Source of the DNA: Paenibacillus sp. J23TS9
Lineage (GTDB): Bacteria > Bacillota > Bacilli > Paenibacillales > Paenibacillaceae
Length of the DNA: 64,000 bases
Direction: 5' to 3'
NCBI RefSeq assembly: GCF_018403225.1
Contig: NZ_BOSG01000001.1
Coordinates: 434,001 to 498,000 of the forward strand
Positions 53,187 through 62,305 of this stretch are shown here, in pieces. The notes under the pieces are model-generated. The model saw only the letters and a list, made by a program, of their open reading frames with translations, did not search any database and was not told where the DNA came from. How positions within the stretch are numbered: the stretch's first letter is position 1; the number at the start of each line of letters is the position of its first letter. Both the position numbers and the translations under genes were made by a program.

Positions 53187-53786
53187 ATGAAGATTCTTGT
53201 TGTAGGAGCGAACGGGACGCTTGGGAGCGCGGTTCGTAATGAACTGGCTTCAGATCATGAGGTGATTTCAGCAAGCCGCAGTGAAGGCGATGTTAAGGTT
53301 GACATCACATCCGTAGAAAGCATTAAGGCGATGTATCAAAAGGTAGGCAAAATTGATGCTGTGATTTGTGCCGCCGGAAATGCTTACTTCGGCCCGCTGA
53401 GCGAACTTACTCCGGAAAATAACGAAGTTGCTGTTCAAAGCAAGCTGAAGGGACAAATCAATCTGGTTTTGCTTGGACTGGATTATGTTAACGATCGCGG
53501 CAGTTTTACGCTGACAACGGGCATTATTATGGATGATCCGATCATCGGCGGTATATCTTCCGCGATGGCAGGTGGAGCGGTTAGAGCTTTTGTTCAGGCT
53601 GCTGCGATTGAATTGCCGCGCAACATCCGCATCAACAATGTAAGCCCGAATGTCCTGGAAGAGTCCATGGACAGTTATGGTCCCTTCTTCCGGGGCTTTG
53701 AACCGGTCCCTGCCGCCAGAGCGGCCAAGGCATTCCGCAAGAGTGTCGAGGGTGCGCAGACAGGACAAACCTATACCGTATACTAG
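53187..53786 (+). CDS. Short-chain dehydrogenase/reductase
   Basis: 199-aa SDR with the cofactor motif GANGTLGSA near the N-terminus and CAAGNAYFGPL in place of NNAG. The usual YxxxK catalytic pair is not evident: after TTGIIMDDPIIGG the expected Tyr position reads SSAMAGGAVRAF, so it belongs to the atypical short SDR group (YdfG-like small SDRs) in which the Tyr is replaced. ATG 53187 follows TGGAGG; a terminator follows. Confidence 0.82.
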   Translation: MKILVVGANGTLGSAVRNELASDHEVISASRSEGDVKVDITSVESIKAMYQKVGKIDAVICAAGNAYFGPLSELTPENNEVAVQSKLKGQINLVLLGLDYVNDRGSFTLTTGIIMDDPIIGGISSAMAGGAVRAFVQAAAIELPRNIRINNVSPNVLEESMDSYGPFFRGFEPVPAARAAKAFRKSVEGAQTGQTYTVY

Positions 53787-53799
53787 ATTCATCACATAG

Positions 53800-53837
53800 A
53801 AAAGGCAGGCCCCTTGTATGGGACCTGCCTTTTCTTA
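53800..53837 (+). terminator. Terminator after the SDR gene
   Basis: AAAAGGCAGG (53800-53809) pairs with CCTGCCTTTT (53824-53833), with an inner CCC/GGG. The A run at the 5' side allows function for the convergent AraC gene too. Confidence 0.88.
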
Positions 53838-53913
53838 TTATCTGAAGGGAAGCGGATGAAACAGTATTCGAAGACTTTAGCGATTAGAGCTTCGCAACGG
53901 GTCAGGTGCCCTA

Positions 53914-54732
53914 CTATATCTGCTCCCTGTTTGCGATGCGGAATTCCTTGGGAGATTTTCCGAAGCGGGATCGGAACACGCGGTGAAAATACGTATAATT
54001 GGCAAAGCCCGAGGTTTCGGCGATATTTTCAAGGGACATCGGGCTGAAAATGATCCGTTCACGCGCCATCTCAAGCCGGACATCCAGCGTGTACTGCATA
54101 ATGCTTGTGCCGAAGGCGTCCTTAAACAGATGGACGGCACGTGAAACGCTGATTCCAACATAGGCAGCAACATCCTCGAGTTTGAAGGATACGGATGCAT
54201 GCTCTTCAATGTAATGCTTGATCCGGTATGCAAGGTATGTCCTTGGGGTTGTGGATGGATGCTCCCGCAGCAAGCGGTCCGTCTCCAGACATAAAATGCG
54301 CATGTAATACCCCGATATTTCGGGAAATGGATTGGATATCTTGCGCTGCTCCAGCACAATCTGCCGGAAGAGGCCAAGGATGGTTTCGTTCAAGGGTACT
54401 TTGATTCTTGTAGGGCGTTTCTGACTGGTCCACCACTCATCAATCCAGGCCCCGCCAAAAAAGATATGATAATCGCCGCTTTCAACCGAAAGCTCGTTCT
54501 GGGCGTTAAGTTCCTCTTCAATCTTCAACTCATAGGGCTCATCCGGCGAAAAAATGAGCAGGTCTCCTGCCTCAATCTGTACCAGCTCGCCGCCGACACG
54601 CGCCCGGCATCTTCCATCTGTCTGGAGGCGCATCAGATAGTTATTGACACCGTTCATTTCGGTCATGTAAAAGGGTTTGTGGTGAAACGAGAATCCTGCT
54701 GTATAAATGTGTACTGTATCTTGCGTGGACAT
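53914..54732 (-). CDS. AraC-family transcriptional regulator
   Basis: 272-aa regulator with an N-terminal cupin-like sugar-binding domain (GGELVQIEAGDLLIFSPDEPYEL) and a C-terminal double helix-turn-helix (LEDVAAYVGISVSRAVHLFKD; ENIAETSGFANYTYFHRVF). It is divergent from the oxidoreductase/TIM-barrel/ThuA operon, so it is the probable activator of that operon with a sugar or glycoside as inducer. A dyad lies in the shared intergenic region. Confidence 0.9.
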   Translation of the reverse strand: MSTQDTVHIYTAGFSFHHKPFYMTEMNGVNNYLMRLQTDGRCRARVGGELVQIEAGDLLIFSPDEPYELKIEEELNAQNELSVESGDYHIFFGGAWIDEWWTSQKRPTRIKVPLNETILGLFRQIVLEQRKISNPFPEISGYYMRILCLETDRLLREHPSTTPRTYLAYRIKHYIEEHASVSFKLEDVAAYVGISVSRAVHLFKDAFGTSIMQYTLDVRLEMARERIIFSPMSLENIAETSGFANYTYFHRVFRSRFGKSPKEFRIANREQI

Positions 54733-54820
54733 GAAATGACTCCTTTTACAATGGTGAATGTAAGTAAAATCCGGCTCTTTGAAAAATAATGACCAGATTG
54801 TTCATGTTTTAATCATATTA

Positions 54821-54840
54821 TTCATTTTAATATAAATGAA
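54821..54840. promoter_or_regulatory. Dyad between the AraC gene and the catabolic operon
   Basis: TTCATTT (54821-54827) and AAATGAA (54834-54840) form a perfect inverted repeat with the 6-bp spacer TAATAT. It could be a regulator site or part of an AT-rich promoter; no sure -35/-10 pair was seen. Confidence 0.4.
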
Positions 54841-54902
54841 TTCGGAATACCATGGGTACTAGATTGTTGATTCCACCTTCTACATCACGGGGGAGTGACT
54901 GC

Positions 54903-55997
54903 ATGAAAACCAAAATGAAGGCTGGTATTATCGGTTGTGGAAATATCAGTGCGATTTATTTGGAAAATTTAAAAAAGAGCGATACCGTGGAAGTGGTGGC
55001 CTGTGCAGACATGGTGCAGGAGCGTGCTGCGGCGCGGGCAGCAGAGTTTGCGATTGCAAACGCATTCAGTGTGAATGAACTGCTGGCGGATCCGGAAATT
55101 GAGCTGGTTATCAACTTAACAATTCCGGGCAGCCATGCAGCCATTGATATAGCAGCACTTGAAGCTGGAAAACATGTATATGCCGAAAAGCCGCTGGCAA
55201 CTTCGCTTGCGGATGGGAAACATGTACTGGAGTTAGCCAAAAGCAAAAATCTGCGAGTCGGCAGTGCACCGGACACTTTTCTCGGATCAGGGATCCAGAC
55301 GGCCAAAGCAGCCATAGAAGCCGGTATGATTGGGAAGCCGGTTGCAGCAACCGCCTTTATGATGGGCGGAGGGCCGGAGGGCTGGCATCCAGACCCGGAG
55401 TTTTTTTATGCGCCGGGCGGAGGACCGATGCTCGATATGGGACCGTACTATTTGACGGCGCTTGTGGAGCTGATGGGCTCGATTGATCGTGTCACCGCAT
55501 CGGTCGGAGCACAGATTCCAACGCGAATCATTGGCGCGGGACCGAAAGCGGGGCAGCAGATTCCGGTGAAAACACCTACACATTTGGCAGGCACGATTGA
55601 TTTCGAGCATGGAGCCATTGCCACCATGATTATGAGCTTTGACATTCAAGGTGGTGCCACGTTGCCGTGGATCGAAATATATGGAACCGCAGGCACGCTG
55701 ACTTTACCAGATCCGAATTTTTTTAATGGAGAAGTGAAGCTTCGCCGGACCGGATCGGATGAGATCGAGACACTGACATCGATGTTCGATTGTGGACAGA
55801 ATGAACGCGGCCTCGGCGTCAACGATATGGCCAAATCCATTCTGGAAGGCCGCAGCCACCGGGCTGACGGTGCACTCGCATACCATGTGCTTGAAGCCAT
55901 GTACGCATTTCAAACCTCTTCTCTGGAGGGCCGACATGTGGTTTTGGAGAGTAAGTACGAATATGACACACAGCTTAAGACAAGCGAACTCGTATAA
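54903..55997 (+). CDS. Gfo/Idh/MocA-family oxidoreductase (first gene of catabolic operon)
   Basis: 364-aa NAD(P)-dependent dehydrogenase: Rossmann motif GIIGCGNISAIYL, the AEKPLAT motif, and GGGPMLDMGPYYLTALVELMG with the conserved Asp and a Tyr where many members carry His. ATG 54903 follows GGGGGAGTG; the frame is open from 54852 without support. First of five genes that include two isomerase-type barrels, a second dehydrogenase and a ThuA-like protein. Probable role is oxidation of a sugar or glycoside hydroxyl to a keto form, substrate unknown. Confidence 0.9.
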   Translation: MKTKMKAGIIGCGNISAIYLENLKKSDTVEVVACADMVQERAAARAAEFAIANAFSVNELLADPEIELVINLTIPGSHAAIDIAALEAGKHVYAEKPLATSLADGKHVLELAKSKNLRVGSAPDTFLGSGIQTAKAAIEAGMIGKPVAATAFMMGGGPEGWHPDPEFFYAPGGGPMLDMGPYYLTALVELMGSIDRVTASVGAQIPTRIIGAGPKAGQQIPVKTPTHLAGTIDFEHGAIATMIMSFDIQGGATLPWIEIYGTAGTLTLPDPNFFNGEVKLRRTGSDEIETLTSMFDCGQNERGLGVNDMAKSILEGRSHRADGALAYHVLEAMYAFQTSSLEGRHVVLESKYEYDTQLKTSELV

Positions 55998-56091
55998 CTC
56001 CATCCTATATAGGGATTTTTCCTTGGAAAAATCCTAGATCTACTGAAATAAACTGATCTTCATCAATCCAAAAAACAGGAGTGTGGCAAAC

Positions 56092-56859
56092 ATGTTGAAA
56101 TTGGGTTTGCAATTGTACACCGTTCGTGATCAAATGGAGCAGGATTTTGAGGGTACTTTGAAGAAAGTAGCAGAACTTGGATATCAGGGCGTGGAATTTC
56201 ACACCTTCTTCGGACGTCCCGCAGCTGAGGTCAAGGCATTACTGGATCAAAACGGTCTAGTTGCCCTTGGAACGCATACTGCGTATGACCGCATGTTGAA
56301 CGCCCTTGATGAGGAAATCGCCTACAATAAAGAAATCGGCAATACCAATCTGATTGTTCCTTATTTGGGCGATGACCAGCGCAAATGGGACGAGGTGTTC
56401 TCAAATCTCAAGACGATTGGTGAACGCTGCAAAGAGCAGCAGGCAACGCTGCTGTACCATAACCATGATTTCGAATTCACCGAAAAGATCGGGGACAAAA
56501 CGGTGTTTGACTCTATGTATGATGCCGTTCCTGCGGATCTGCTCAAGGTTGAGCTGGATACTTGCTGGACTCACTTCGCAGGATACAGTCCTGCTGAGTA
56601 TATCGAAGCCTACGCTGGACGTCTTCCAATTGTTCATTGGAAGGATGTGCGCAGACAAGAGGACGGTTCACCATTAACGGTAGAGCTTGGTGAAGGCGAA
56701 GTCGATTTGAAAGCCGTTGCTGAAGCTGCGGACAAAGCAGGAGTCGAATGGATTGTTGTAGAGCAGGATTTCTGCCAGAATCCACCGCTTGAAAGCATTG
56801 CAAAAAGTATGGAATGGATTAAAAATTACGCCCAAAATGGAGGACCTGTAAATGTCTAA
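56092..56859 (+). CDS. Sugar phosphate isomerase/epimerase-family TIM barrel
   Basis: 255-aa xylose-isomerase-like barrel (AP endonuclease family 2 fold) with GLQLYTVRDQM at the start, the metal-binding segment LLYHNHDFEF, ELDTCW and HWKDVR near residue 182. Such proteins include IolE, IolI, hydroxypyruvate isomerase and the barrel subunits of C-glycoside-cleaving enzymes. The ATG 56092 lies 9 nt behind AGGAGTG. Its stop overlaps the next gene, so it works with the dehydrogenase that follows. Confidence 0.88.
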   Translation: MLKLGLQLYTVRDQMEQDFEGTLKKVAELGYQGVEFHTFFGRPAAEVKALLDQNGLVALGTHTAYDRMLNALDEEIAYNKEIGNTNLIVPYLGDDQRKWDEVFSNLKTIGERCKEQQATLLYHNHDFEFTEKIGDKTVFDSMYDAVPADLLKVELDTCWTHFAGYSPAEYIEAYAGRLPIVHWKDVRRQEDGSPLTVELGEGEVDLKAVAEAADKAGVEWIVVEQDFCQNPPLESIAKSMEWIKNYAQNGGPVNV

Positions 56860-57943
56860 TACGAATCAAACATTGAAAATTGCAATCATTGGCTGCGGAG
56901 GAATCGCTAATGGTAAGCATATGCCAAGTCTGGCCAAGCAACCGAATGCTCAAATGGTGGCTTTCTGTGATATTGTAAAGGAACGCGCTGAAAAAGCTGC
57001 TGAGGAATTCGGGGCAGAAGGTGCTAAAGTATACACGGATTTCCACGAACTGCTCAAGGATGATAGTATTGATGTTATCCATGTATGCACACCGAATGAC
57101 TCTCACTCGGAAATCTCGGTGGCCTCGTTGGAAGCCGGCAAGCATGTAATGTGCGAGAAGCCAATGGCCAAAACTGCTGCCCAAGCACAAGAAATGATAG
57201 ATGCTGCGAAACGTACAGGTAAAAAGCTTACCATCGGTTATCAAAACCGCTACCGTAATGACAGCCAATATCTGAAACAGCTTTGCGAAGCCGGAGAGCT
57301 CGGAGATATTTATCTCGGCAAGGCTTTGGCAATCCGCCGCCGTGCGGTTCCAACTTGGGGCGTGTTTTTGGATGAAGAAAAACAAGGCGGAGGCCCGCTT
57401 ATCGATATCGGTACGCATGCACTGGACTTGACTCTCTGGCTGATGGACAACTACAAGCCGAAGAGCGTGCTTGGTTCCACATTCCATAAGCTTGGACACC
57501 GTGAAAACGCCGCGAATGCATTCGGACCTTGGGATCCGGAGCAGTTCAAAGTGGAAGATTCCGCATTTGGTTTCATCACGATGGAGAACGGGGCAACGAT
57601 TATCCTGGAATCCAGCTGGGCATTGAATGTCGTGGAAACCGGCGAAGCCAAAACCATTCTCGCAGGTACCGAAGGTGGCGCAGATATGAAAGACGGACTG
57701 CGTATTAACGGTGAAAAATTAAGCCGTTTGTATGATACAAATATTGACCTCAATGCGGGCGGTGTTGCATTCTACTCTGGCGCAGCTGAAAATGAAGCCG
57801 ATCTGGAGCAAAGATTGTGGCTGGATGCCATCCTCGAAGACAAAGAGCCTGTTGTCAAACCAGAGCAGGCATTTGTGGTAACACAAATTTTGGAGGCCAT
57901 TTATGAGTCTGCCAAAACCGGTAAAGCTGTTTATTTTGAATAG
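56852..57943 (+). CDS. Gfo/Idh/MocA-family oxidoreductase (third gene of catabolic operon)
   Basis: 363-aa dehydrogenase: Rossmann motif IIGCGGIANGKHMPSL, the CEKPMAK motif, and GGGPLIDIGTHALDLTLWLM with the Asp/His catalytic pair. It starts inside the preceding gene (ATG 56852, stop at 56859) behind TGGAGG. Its DIGTH motif is of the classical type, unlike the first dehydrogenase of the operon, so the two probably act on different steps or substrates. Confidence 0.9.
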   Translation: MSNTNQTLKIAIIGCGGIANGKHMPSLAKQPNAQMVAFCDIVKERAEKAAEEFGAEGAKVYTDFHELLKDDSIDVIHVCTPNDSHSEISVASLEAGKHVMCEKPMAKTAAQAQEMIDAAKRTGKKLTIGYQNRYRNDSQYLKQLCEAGELGDIYLGKALAIRRRAVPTWGVFLDEEKQGGGPLIDIGTHALDLTLWLMDNYKPKSVLGSTFHKLGHRENAANAFGPWDPEQFKVEDSAFGFITMENGATIILESSWALNVVETGEAKTILAGTEGGADMKDGLRINGEKLSRLYDTNIDLNAGGVAFYSGAAENEADLEQRLWLDAILEDKEPVVKPEQAFVVTQILEAIYESAKTGKAVYFE

Positions 57944-57984
57944 TATTTTCGAATAAGTTAATCATGGAATCATCCACTTCCTTT

Positions 57985-58010
57985 CCCCATGCAGTCAAGG
58001 CTGTATGGGG
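57985..58010 (+). other. Intergenic hairpin inside the catabolic operon
   Basis: CCCCATGCAG pairs with CTGTATGGGG (one G-U) over TCAAGG. It lacks a T run, so it looks like an mRNA processing or stability element between the third and fourth genes rather than a terminator. Confidence 0.5.
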
Positions 58011-58083
58011 ATTCGGATTTCAAAGCGACCGTAGCTTGAAAGTATCTACTATTAAATGAATCAAGGCTAAGGAGGAATTTTCG

Positions 58084-59052
58084 TTGAAACTCGGCGTATT
58101 TATGGTATTGTTTGGTGAACGCAAGCTGGAGGATGCACTGGATTATGTGGCTTCCAAAGGTTTAAAGGCTGTAGAAATCGGTACGGGAGGCAATCCCGGC
58201 AAGGCTCACTGTAATCCTGCTGAACTACTGGAAAACGAAGCAAAGCTGAAAGAATTTAAACATGCGGTGGAATCCCGCGGTTTGATGATCAGCGCCCTCA
58301 GCTGCCACGGCAACCCGCTCCACCCGCAGAAGCATCTGGCACAAGCGGATCACGAAGATTTTGTGAATACCGTTAAGCTTGCGGAGAAGCTGGGTGTAGA
58401 GGTGGTTAACACCTTCTCCGGCTGCCCGGGAGATCATGAGAATGCGAAGTATCCAAACTGGCCGGTTGCTCCGTGGCCGAATGATTACCAGGAGATTTTG
58501 GCTTGGCAGTGGGAAAACAAAGTTATTCCATACTGGACGGAACAGGCTAAATTCGCGGCAGAGCATCATGTGAAAATCGGACTTGAGCTGCATGGCGGCT
58601 TTTCGGTGCACACGCCGGCAACGCTGCTACGCCTGCGCGAAGCAGCAGGGGAAACCATCGGCGCCAACCTGGATCCAAGCCACATGTGGTGGCAGGGCAT
58701 TGATCCGGTACAGGCGATTCACATTTTGGGCCGTGCAGGAGCGATTCACCATTTCCACGCCAAGGATACTGTGATCGATCCGATCAACGTGAACCGTTAT
58801 GGTCTTACAGATATGCAGCCTTACACCAACATGCTGGATCGCGCATGGCAGTTCCGCAGCGTTGGCTACGGCCATGATGTGAAAACTTGGGCTGATATTA
58901 TTAGTGCGCTGCGTCTGGTTGGATATGATTATGCGGTCAGCATTGAGCATGAAGACGGTCTGATGTCTATTGAAGAAGGCTTCTCGAAAGCCGTAGCTAA
59001 CTTACAGCAAGTACTCATCGAGGAGTCGCTTGGCGACATGTGGTGGGTCTAG
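58084..59052 (+). CDS. Sugar phosphate isomerase/epimerase-family TIM barrel (second)
   Basis: 322-aa xylose-isomerase-like barrel, longer than its neighbour. Metal-binding motifs are visible: GLELHGGF, NLDPSHMWWQG near residue 198, HFHAKDT and SIEHED near the end. The WWQGID loop and the conserved NTFSGCPGD segment mark a distinct subgroup, seen widely in Gram-positive sugar operons. Start is the TTG at 58084 behind AGGAGG; no ATG fits. ThuA-like gene follows after 12 bases. Confidence 0.88.
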   Translation: MKLGVFMVLFGERKLEDALDYVASKGLKAVEIGTGGNPGKAHCNPAELLENEAKLKEFKHAVESRGLMISALSCHGNPLHPQKHLAQADHEDFVNTVKLAEKLGVEVVNTFSGCPGDHENAKYPNWPVAPWPNDYQEILAWQWENKVIPYWTEQAKFAAEHHVKIGLELHGGFSVHTPATLLRLREAAGETIGANLDPSHMWWQGIDPVQAIHILGRAGAIHHFHAKDTVIDPINVNRYGLTDMQPYTNMLDRAWQFRSVGYGHDVKTWADIISALRLVGYDYAVSIEHEDGLMSIEEGFSKAVANLQQVLIEESLGDMWWV

Positions 59053-59064
59053 GGGGATACATTA

Positions 59065-59796
59065 ATGATTAACGTAACGATCTGGAACGAATTTGTCCAT
59101 GAGAAGATTCATGATGAAGTAAAGGCTGTTTATCCGGAAGGCATTCATTCGGTATTGGCCGAAGGTCTTCAAGGCAGCGGCTATGCTATCACGACTGCAA
59201 CGCTGGATCAGCTGGAGCACGGATTGACAGAGGAAGTTCTGAATACCACCGATGTTCTGATCTGGTGGGGACATATGGCGCATGACCGTGTTAGTGATGA
59301 AATTACTGCCCGGGTGGTCAAGCGCGTACAGGAAGGTATGGGGCTTATCGTCCTGCATTCGGGACATTTCTCCAAGCCGTTTAAAGCTTTGATGGGAACA
59401 TCATGCGATCTGAAGTGGCGTGAGGTGGGAGAACAGGAAATTTTATGGAATGTGAATCCTTCCCATCCGATTGCTGAGGGAATTGACGCGAAAATCATCC
59501 TGGAGCATGAAGAGATGTATGGAGAATATTTCGATATTCCAACACCGGATGAGCTGGTATTTATCAGTAACTTTGAAGGCGGCGAGGTATTCAGAAGCGG
59601 TTGTACGTTCCGCCGCGGACGGGGAAAAATCTTTTATTTCCGTCCGGGACATGAGACATACCCAACCTATTATCAGCCTGAAATTATCAAAGTCATTTCG
59701 AATGGTGTCAAATGGGCTAATCCAGCCTCGGGTAACGCATTGCAGTTTGGCAATATGCAGCCGGTAAGAGCATTGGGTAAAGTACCCATGGCATAA
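59065..59796 (+). CDS. ThuA-like (trehalose utilisation) family protein
   Basis: 243-aa ThuA domain protein of glutamine-amidotransferase-like fold ([59 protein letters not shown]). ThuA and the Gfo/Idh protein ThuB convert trehalose-type disaccharides to 3-keto forms in rhizobia. Last gene of the operon, ending at a terminator. Its pairing with two dehydrogenases and two isomerase barrels suggests a 3-keto-sugar pathway; the actual reaction of ThuA-like proteins is poorly defined. Confidence 0.9.
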   Translation: MINVTIWNEFVHEKIHDEVKAVYPEGIHSVLAEGLQGSGYAITTATLDQLEHGLTEEVLNTTDVLIWWGHMAHDRVSDEITARVVKRVQEGMGLIVLHSGHFSKPFKALMGTSCDLKWREVGEQEILWNVNPSHPIAEGIDAKIILEHEEMYGEYFDIPTPDELVFISNFEGGEVFRSGCTFRRGRGKIFYFRPGHETYPTYYQPEIIKVISNGVKWANPASGNALQFGNMQPVRALGKVPMA

Positions 59797-59802
59797 GCAG
59801 GT

Positions 59803-59835
59803 AAAGCGGTAGCAGTCCATGCTGCCGCTTTTTGC
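59803..59835 (+). terminator. Terminator of the catabolic operon
   Basis: AAAGCGG-T-AGCAG pairs with GCTG-CCGCTTT over TCCAT at about 59803-59830, followed by a short T run. Confidence 0.8.
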
Positions 59836-59965
59836 TATTTACGCGGATTCACTTGCAGATGAGTTTTCTTTTAGCATGAAATGTGGTAAAATGAAACAAA
59901 CTAACTTAATGTAAGCTTTCATGAGACGTAACTGTTTACATGGATCCCGTAAAGAGGTGAAGATC

Positions 59966-60289
59966 ATGAACAGTCAGGATTTCAGTATGTGTCCGCGGTT
60001 TGAAACTGCTTTTTCCGTTCTCGGTAAACGTTGGAATGGATTGATTATTTACTCGTTGATGACCGGACCGAAACGGTTTAAGGATATATCCCATATCATA
60101 CCTACCATGAGCGATAAGATGCTTTCCGAGCGTATGAAGGATTTGGAAACCGAAGGTATTTTGGTACGCCATGTCTATCCTGAAACACCAGTCCGGATTG
60201 AATACGAATTGACGGAAAAAGGCAAAGCACTGCAGCCCGTTATGGACCAGGTTCAAAACTGGGCGGAGCATTGGGTTGACCTTGAGTAG
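59966..60289 (+). CDS. HxlR-family transcriptional regulator (second copy)
   Basis: 107-aa winged-helix regulator of the HxlR/DUF24 family with conserved Cys9 in SMCPRFETAFSVLGKRWNGLIIY, LTEKG near the end, and the ETPVRIEYELT wing. ATG 59966 follows AGAGGTGAAG; the frame is open upstream to 59921 without support. It stands alone between terminators, so its targets are not evident; it differs clearly from the copy next to hxlAB. Confidence 0.88.
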   Translation: MNSQDFSMCPRFETAFSVLGKRWNGLIIYSLMTGPKRFKDISHIIPTMSDKMLSERMKDLETEGILVRHVYPETPVRIEYELTEKGKALQPVMDQVQNWAEHWVDLE

Positions 60290-60317
60290 TCAACTGAAAA
60301 ACCAACTGTAATGACAG

Positions 60318-60348
60318 ACCTTCCTTGTATTTGCAAGGAAGGTTTTTG
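60318..60348 (+). terminator. Terminator after the second HxlR gene
   Basis: ACCTTCCTTG (60318-60327) pairs with CAAGGAAGGT (60334-60343) over TATTTG, followed by five T. Confidence 0.9.
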
Positions 60349-60496
60349 TTTAATGTAAAGGTAAGGAATGAGGGTGAAGATAGATTACCATTTGGATTTT
60401 TTTGCTAAATTTAGGCAGAGACTTGCACCTTACCGCGGGTTCTGTAGTATAATTGGTAAAAAACTGCCTTTTCGGCGCTTAAGGAGGCGGACGACG

Positions 60497-61213
60497 ATGA
60501 GAAAAAGAGTACTTTCCCAGGGAATCAGGTATGGCAAAGAGGATGTTAATGAACTTGAAAGCGCTTCTATCAAAGTGCGTGATATTTACGATAAAGCGAT
60601 CACGATGCTAATGCGTAATTTGCCGGAATCGATGTGGAAGTCATGGGCCGTTCAGAGGCCCACTCAGGAGTCGCTTTCTGCAGGCGGAGAAAACAGCAGT
60701 CCCGTTTTTCAAAAATGGATTCAAAGCCCGTCAGGCTGGAAGTGTATAGGTTGTGAACGACATTACGTGGAGAGTCTCACACCTGCCACGGAGAAGGAAG
60801 TGCCCGATAAACGGGAATATATATTCCATAACGGCAGGTTTCAAAGTATGCTTTTACAAGTTCTGATCTGGTCACAGTTTGAAGAAATTGCACTGTTCCA
60901 CCCCTTTTTGGGAGATTCCCCCTTCTATGATGAAGAGGAGATGGAAGTCATCTCCACGTACTTCGTTCCTACGTATGTCAGCGAAATCCCTTTTCAACAG
61001 TCAGGTAAACCCTTCAAAAAGCATGATATGCGTATTCCCGTTTTTCAAGAATTTATATCGGCTCCACCACTGCTCGTACACTTGGATGGCGAGGTGCTTG
61101 AGGGTACCTGGATGACGGGAGTTTATGTGGACCGAGGTCACTTTTTGGGGCTCGGACCCTATCTCAAAAACACAGATGGCAGCAGAACATTTATGCAGGC
61201 GCTCATTAATTGA
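60497..61213 (+). CDS. Unknown protein with CxxC motif
   Basis: 238-aa soluble protein, no family recognised. Features: basic N-terminus MRKRVLSQGIRYGKED, a helical segment (ASIKVRDIYDKAITMLMRN), the motif WKCIGCERHYV near residue 92, and an acidic/aromatic C-terminal half (GDSPFYDEEEMEVISTYFVP). ATG 60497 follows AAGGAGGCGG. TATAAT at 60448-60453 lies in the right place for a promoter. Unusually few charged repeats or membrane segments; function unknown. Confidence 0.7.
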   Translation: MRKRVLSQGIRYGKEDVNELESASIKVRDIYDKAITMLMRNLPESMWKSWAVQRPTQESLSAGGENSSPVFQKWIQSPSGWKCIGCERHYVESLTPATEKEVPDKREYIFHNGRFQSMLLQVLIWSQFEEIALFHPFLGDSPFYDEEEMEVISTYFVPTYVSEIPFQQSGKPFKKHDMRIPVFQEFISAPPLLVHLDGEVLEGTWMTGVYVDRGHFLGLGPYLKNTDGSRTFMQALIN

Positions 61214-61267
61214 TATTTTTCGTCAAAACCCATGCCTTCCTGTCGAAAAACCTTGTCCTACTATGGT

Positions 61268-61305
61268 AAAATAGAGATCTCAGGGTGAGAACTCTATTTT
61301 TTTTT
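61268..61305 (+). terminator. Terminator after the CxxC protein gene
   Basis: AAAATAGAG (61268-61276) pairs with CTCTATTTT (61292-61300), with an inner CTCA/TGAG, followed by more T. Confidence 0.85.
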
Positions 61306-61459
61306 AGAATTTTAGGATAAGTAATATGCGATATATATGGATTCCTGATCTGATGAGATACTTCAGCTAAAAATCGGTCTGTCTGCGGTCGATAGATGTC
61401 GGTAGACGTTTTTCATACCGGACAGAAGCGTGGAATGAATAACTGAAGGTGGTGTTAGG

Positions 61460-62167
61460 GTGGAGAAAGGAATAAAAAGGGCAATCGTTTTCATCATAGC
61501 AGTTTCGCTCATCCTTGCAGGCTGCAACAATGATAAATCCAAGGAGGCTACAGCAAAGGTCTATGCCGGCGACGTCTCTACGATATTGATTTCCGAAAAG
61601 GATGATTTTTTCTCTCCAGAAATTATCCGGGATCTTGAAAAATATTTGCAGCAGGGCGAAACGATTCATGAAGGCTTGCAAAACAGCGGGATTGTGACCT
61701 TTGCAGACGACGGAGCCATCCGCTCGATCAGCCAGGTGTCGCTTTCACCTGCATTCGTATGGGGCCTGGAGCTTAATAAGAAAAAGCTCGGAAAGGACAA
61801 GCTGGATACGGTTCTTAAGGATAATGATGAGATCGGTATTTCGATTGAGCCTACGGAACAGAGAAAATCAGATAACAATCTGCAGTTCACAGTTCTTAAA
61901 CTGAACGGGGGATCAATCCAGCCGGGAATATCGCACACGTATATTCTTCCTTACGTTGAAAATCAAAGCGTACGCGATATGCTGCTAAGCACGGATTTCA
62001 TCAAGCTGTCCATGAATAAGCGGTTTATCGATACCGTGAAAGGTTATAGTCCAAAGTCCATTGAAAAATGGGTGATTAAAGTGAACAGCAAGGAGCTCGT
62101 TGAGAATGGTCTTGATATGAAGCTAACACCTCAGGACGAGGTGGAAATCCGATTGGACAGGTCCTAG
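61460..62167 (+). CDS. Unknown secreted lipoprotein
   Basis: 235-aa lipoprotein: signal peptide with lipobox LAGC (Cys22), then a domain of about 210 residues that is lysine/aspartate-rich. Two similar segments, DKLDTVLKDNDEIGISI (about residues 113-130) and KELVENGLDMKLTPQDEVEIRL at the C-terminus, suggest two related beta-grasp-like units. No enzyme motif. The start is GTG at 61460 behind AAGGTGG. It ends before the Fnr-controlled nitrite reductase promoter; no link is evident. Confidence 0.7.
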   Translation: MEKGIKRAIVFIIAVSLILAGCNNDKSKEATAKVYAGDVSTILISEKDDFFSPEIIRDLEKYLQQGETIHEGLQNSGIVTFADDGAIRSISQVSLSPAFVWGLELNKKKLGKDKLDTVLKDNDEIGISIEPTEQRKSDNNLQFTVLKLNGGSIQPGISHTYILPYVENQSVRDMLLSTDFIKLSMNKRFIDTVKGYSPKSIEKWVIKVNSKELVENGLDMKLTPQDEVEIRLDRS

Positions 62168-62241
62168 CTGTTGAAAATACATATGAATCACGGACGGATT
62201 GAAAAAAATCAATTAATAAATAATAAATGTATGACAAAATA

Positions 62242-62305
62242 AGTGAAATTATTCACAATTAATGTGAATCAAATCACATTTTAAATTTTAACAATCCTCT
62301 ATAAT
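62242..62305 (+). promoter_or_regulatory. Tandem Fnr boxes and promoter of nirB
   Basis: Box 1 AGTGAAATTATTCACA (62242-62257) has one mismatch to TGTGA-N6-TCACA. Box 2 TGTGAATCAAATCACA (62263-62278) is perfect. Their centres are 21 bp apart, two helix turns. TATAAT (62300-62305) predicts a start near 62312, which puts box 2 at -41.5. Confidence 0.85.
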
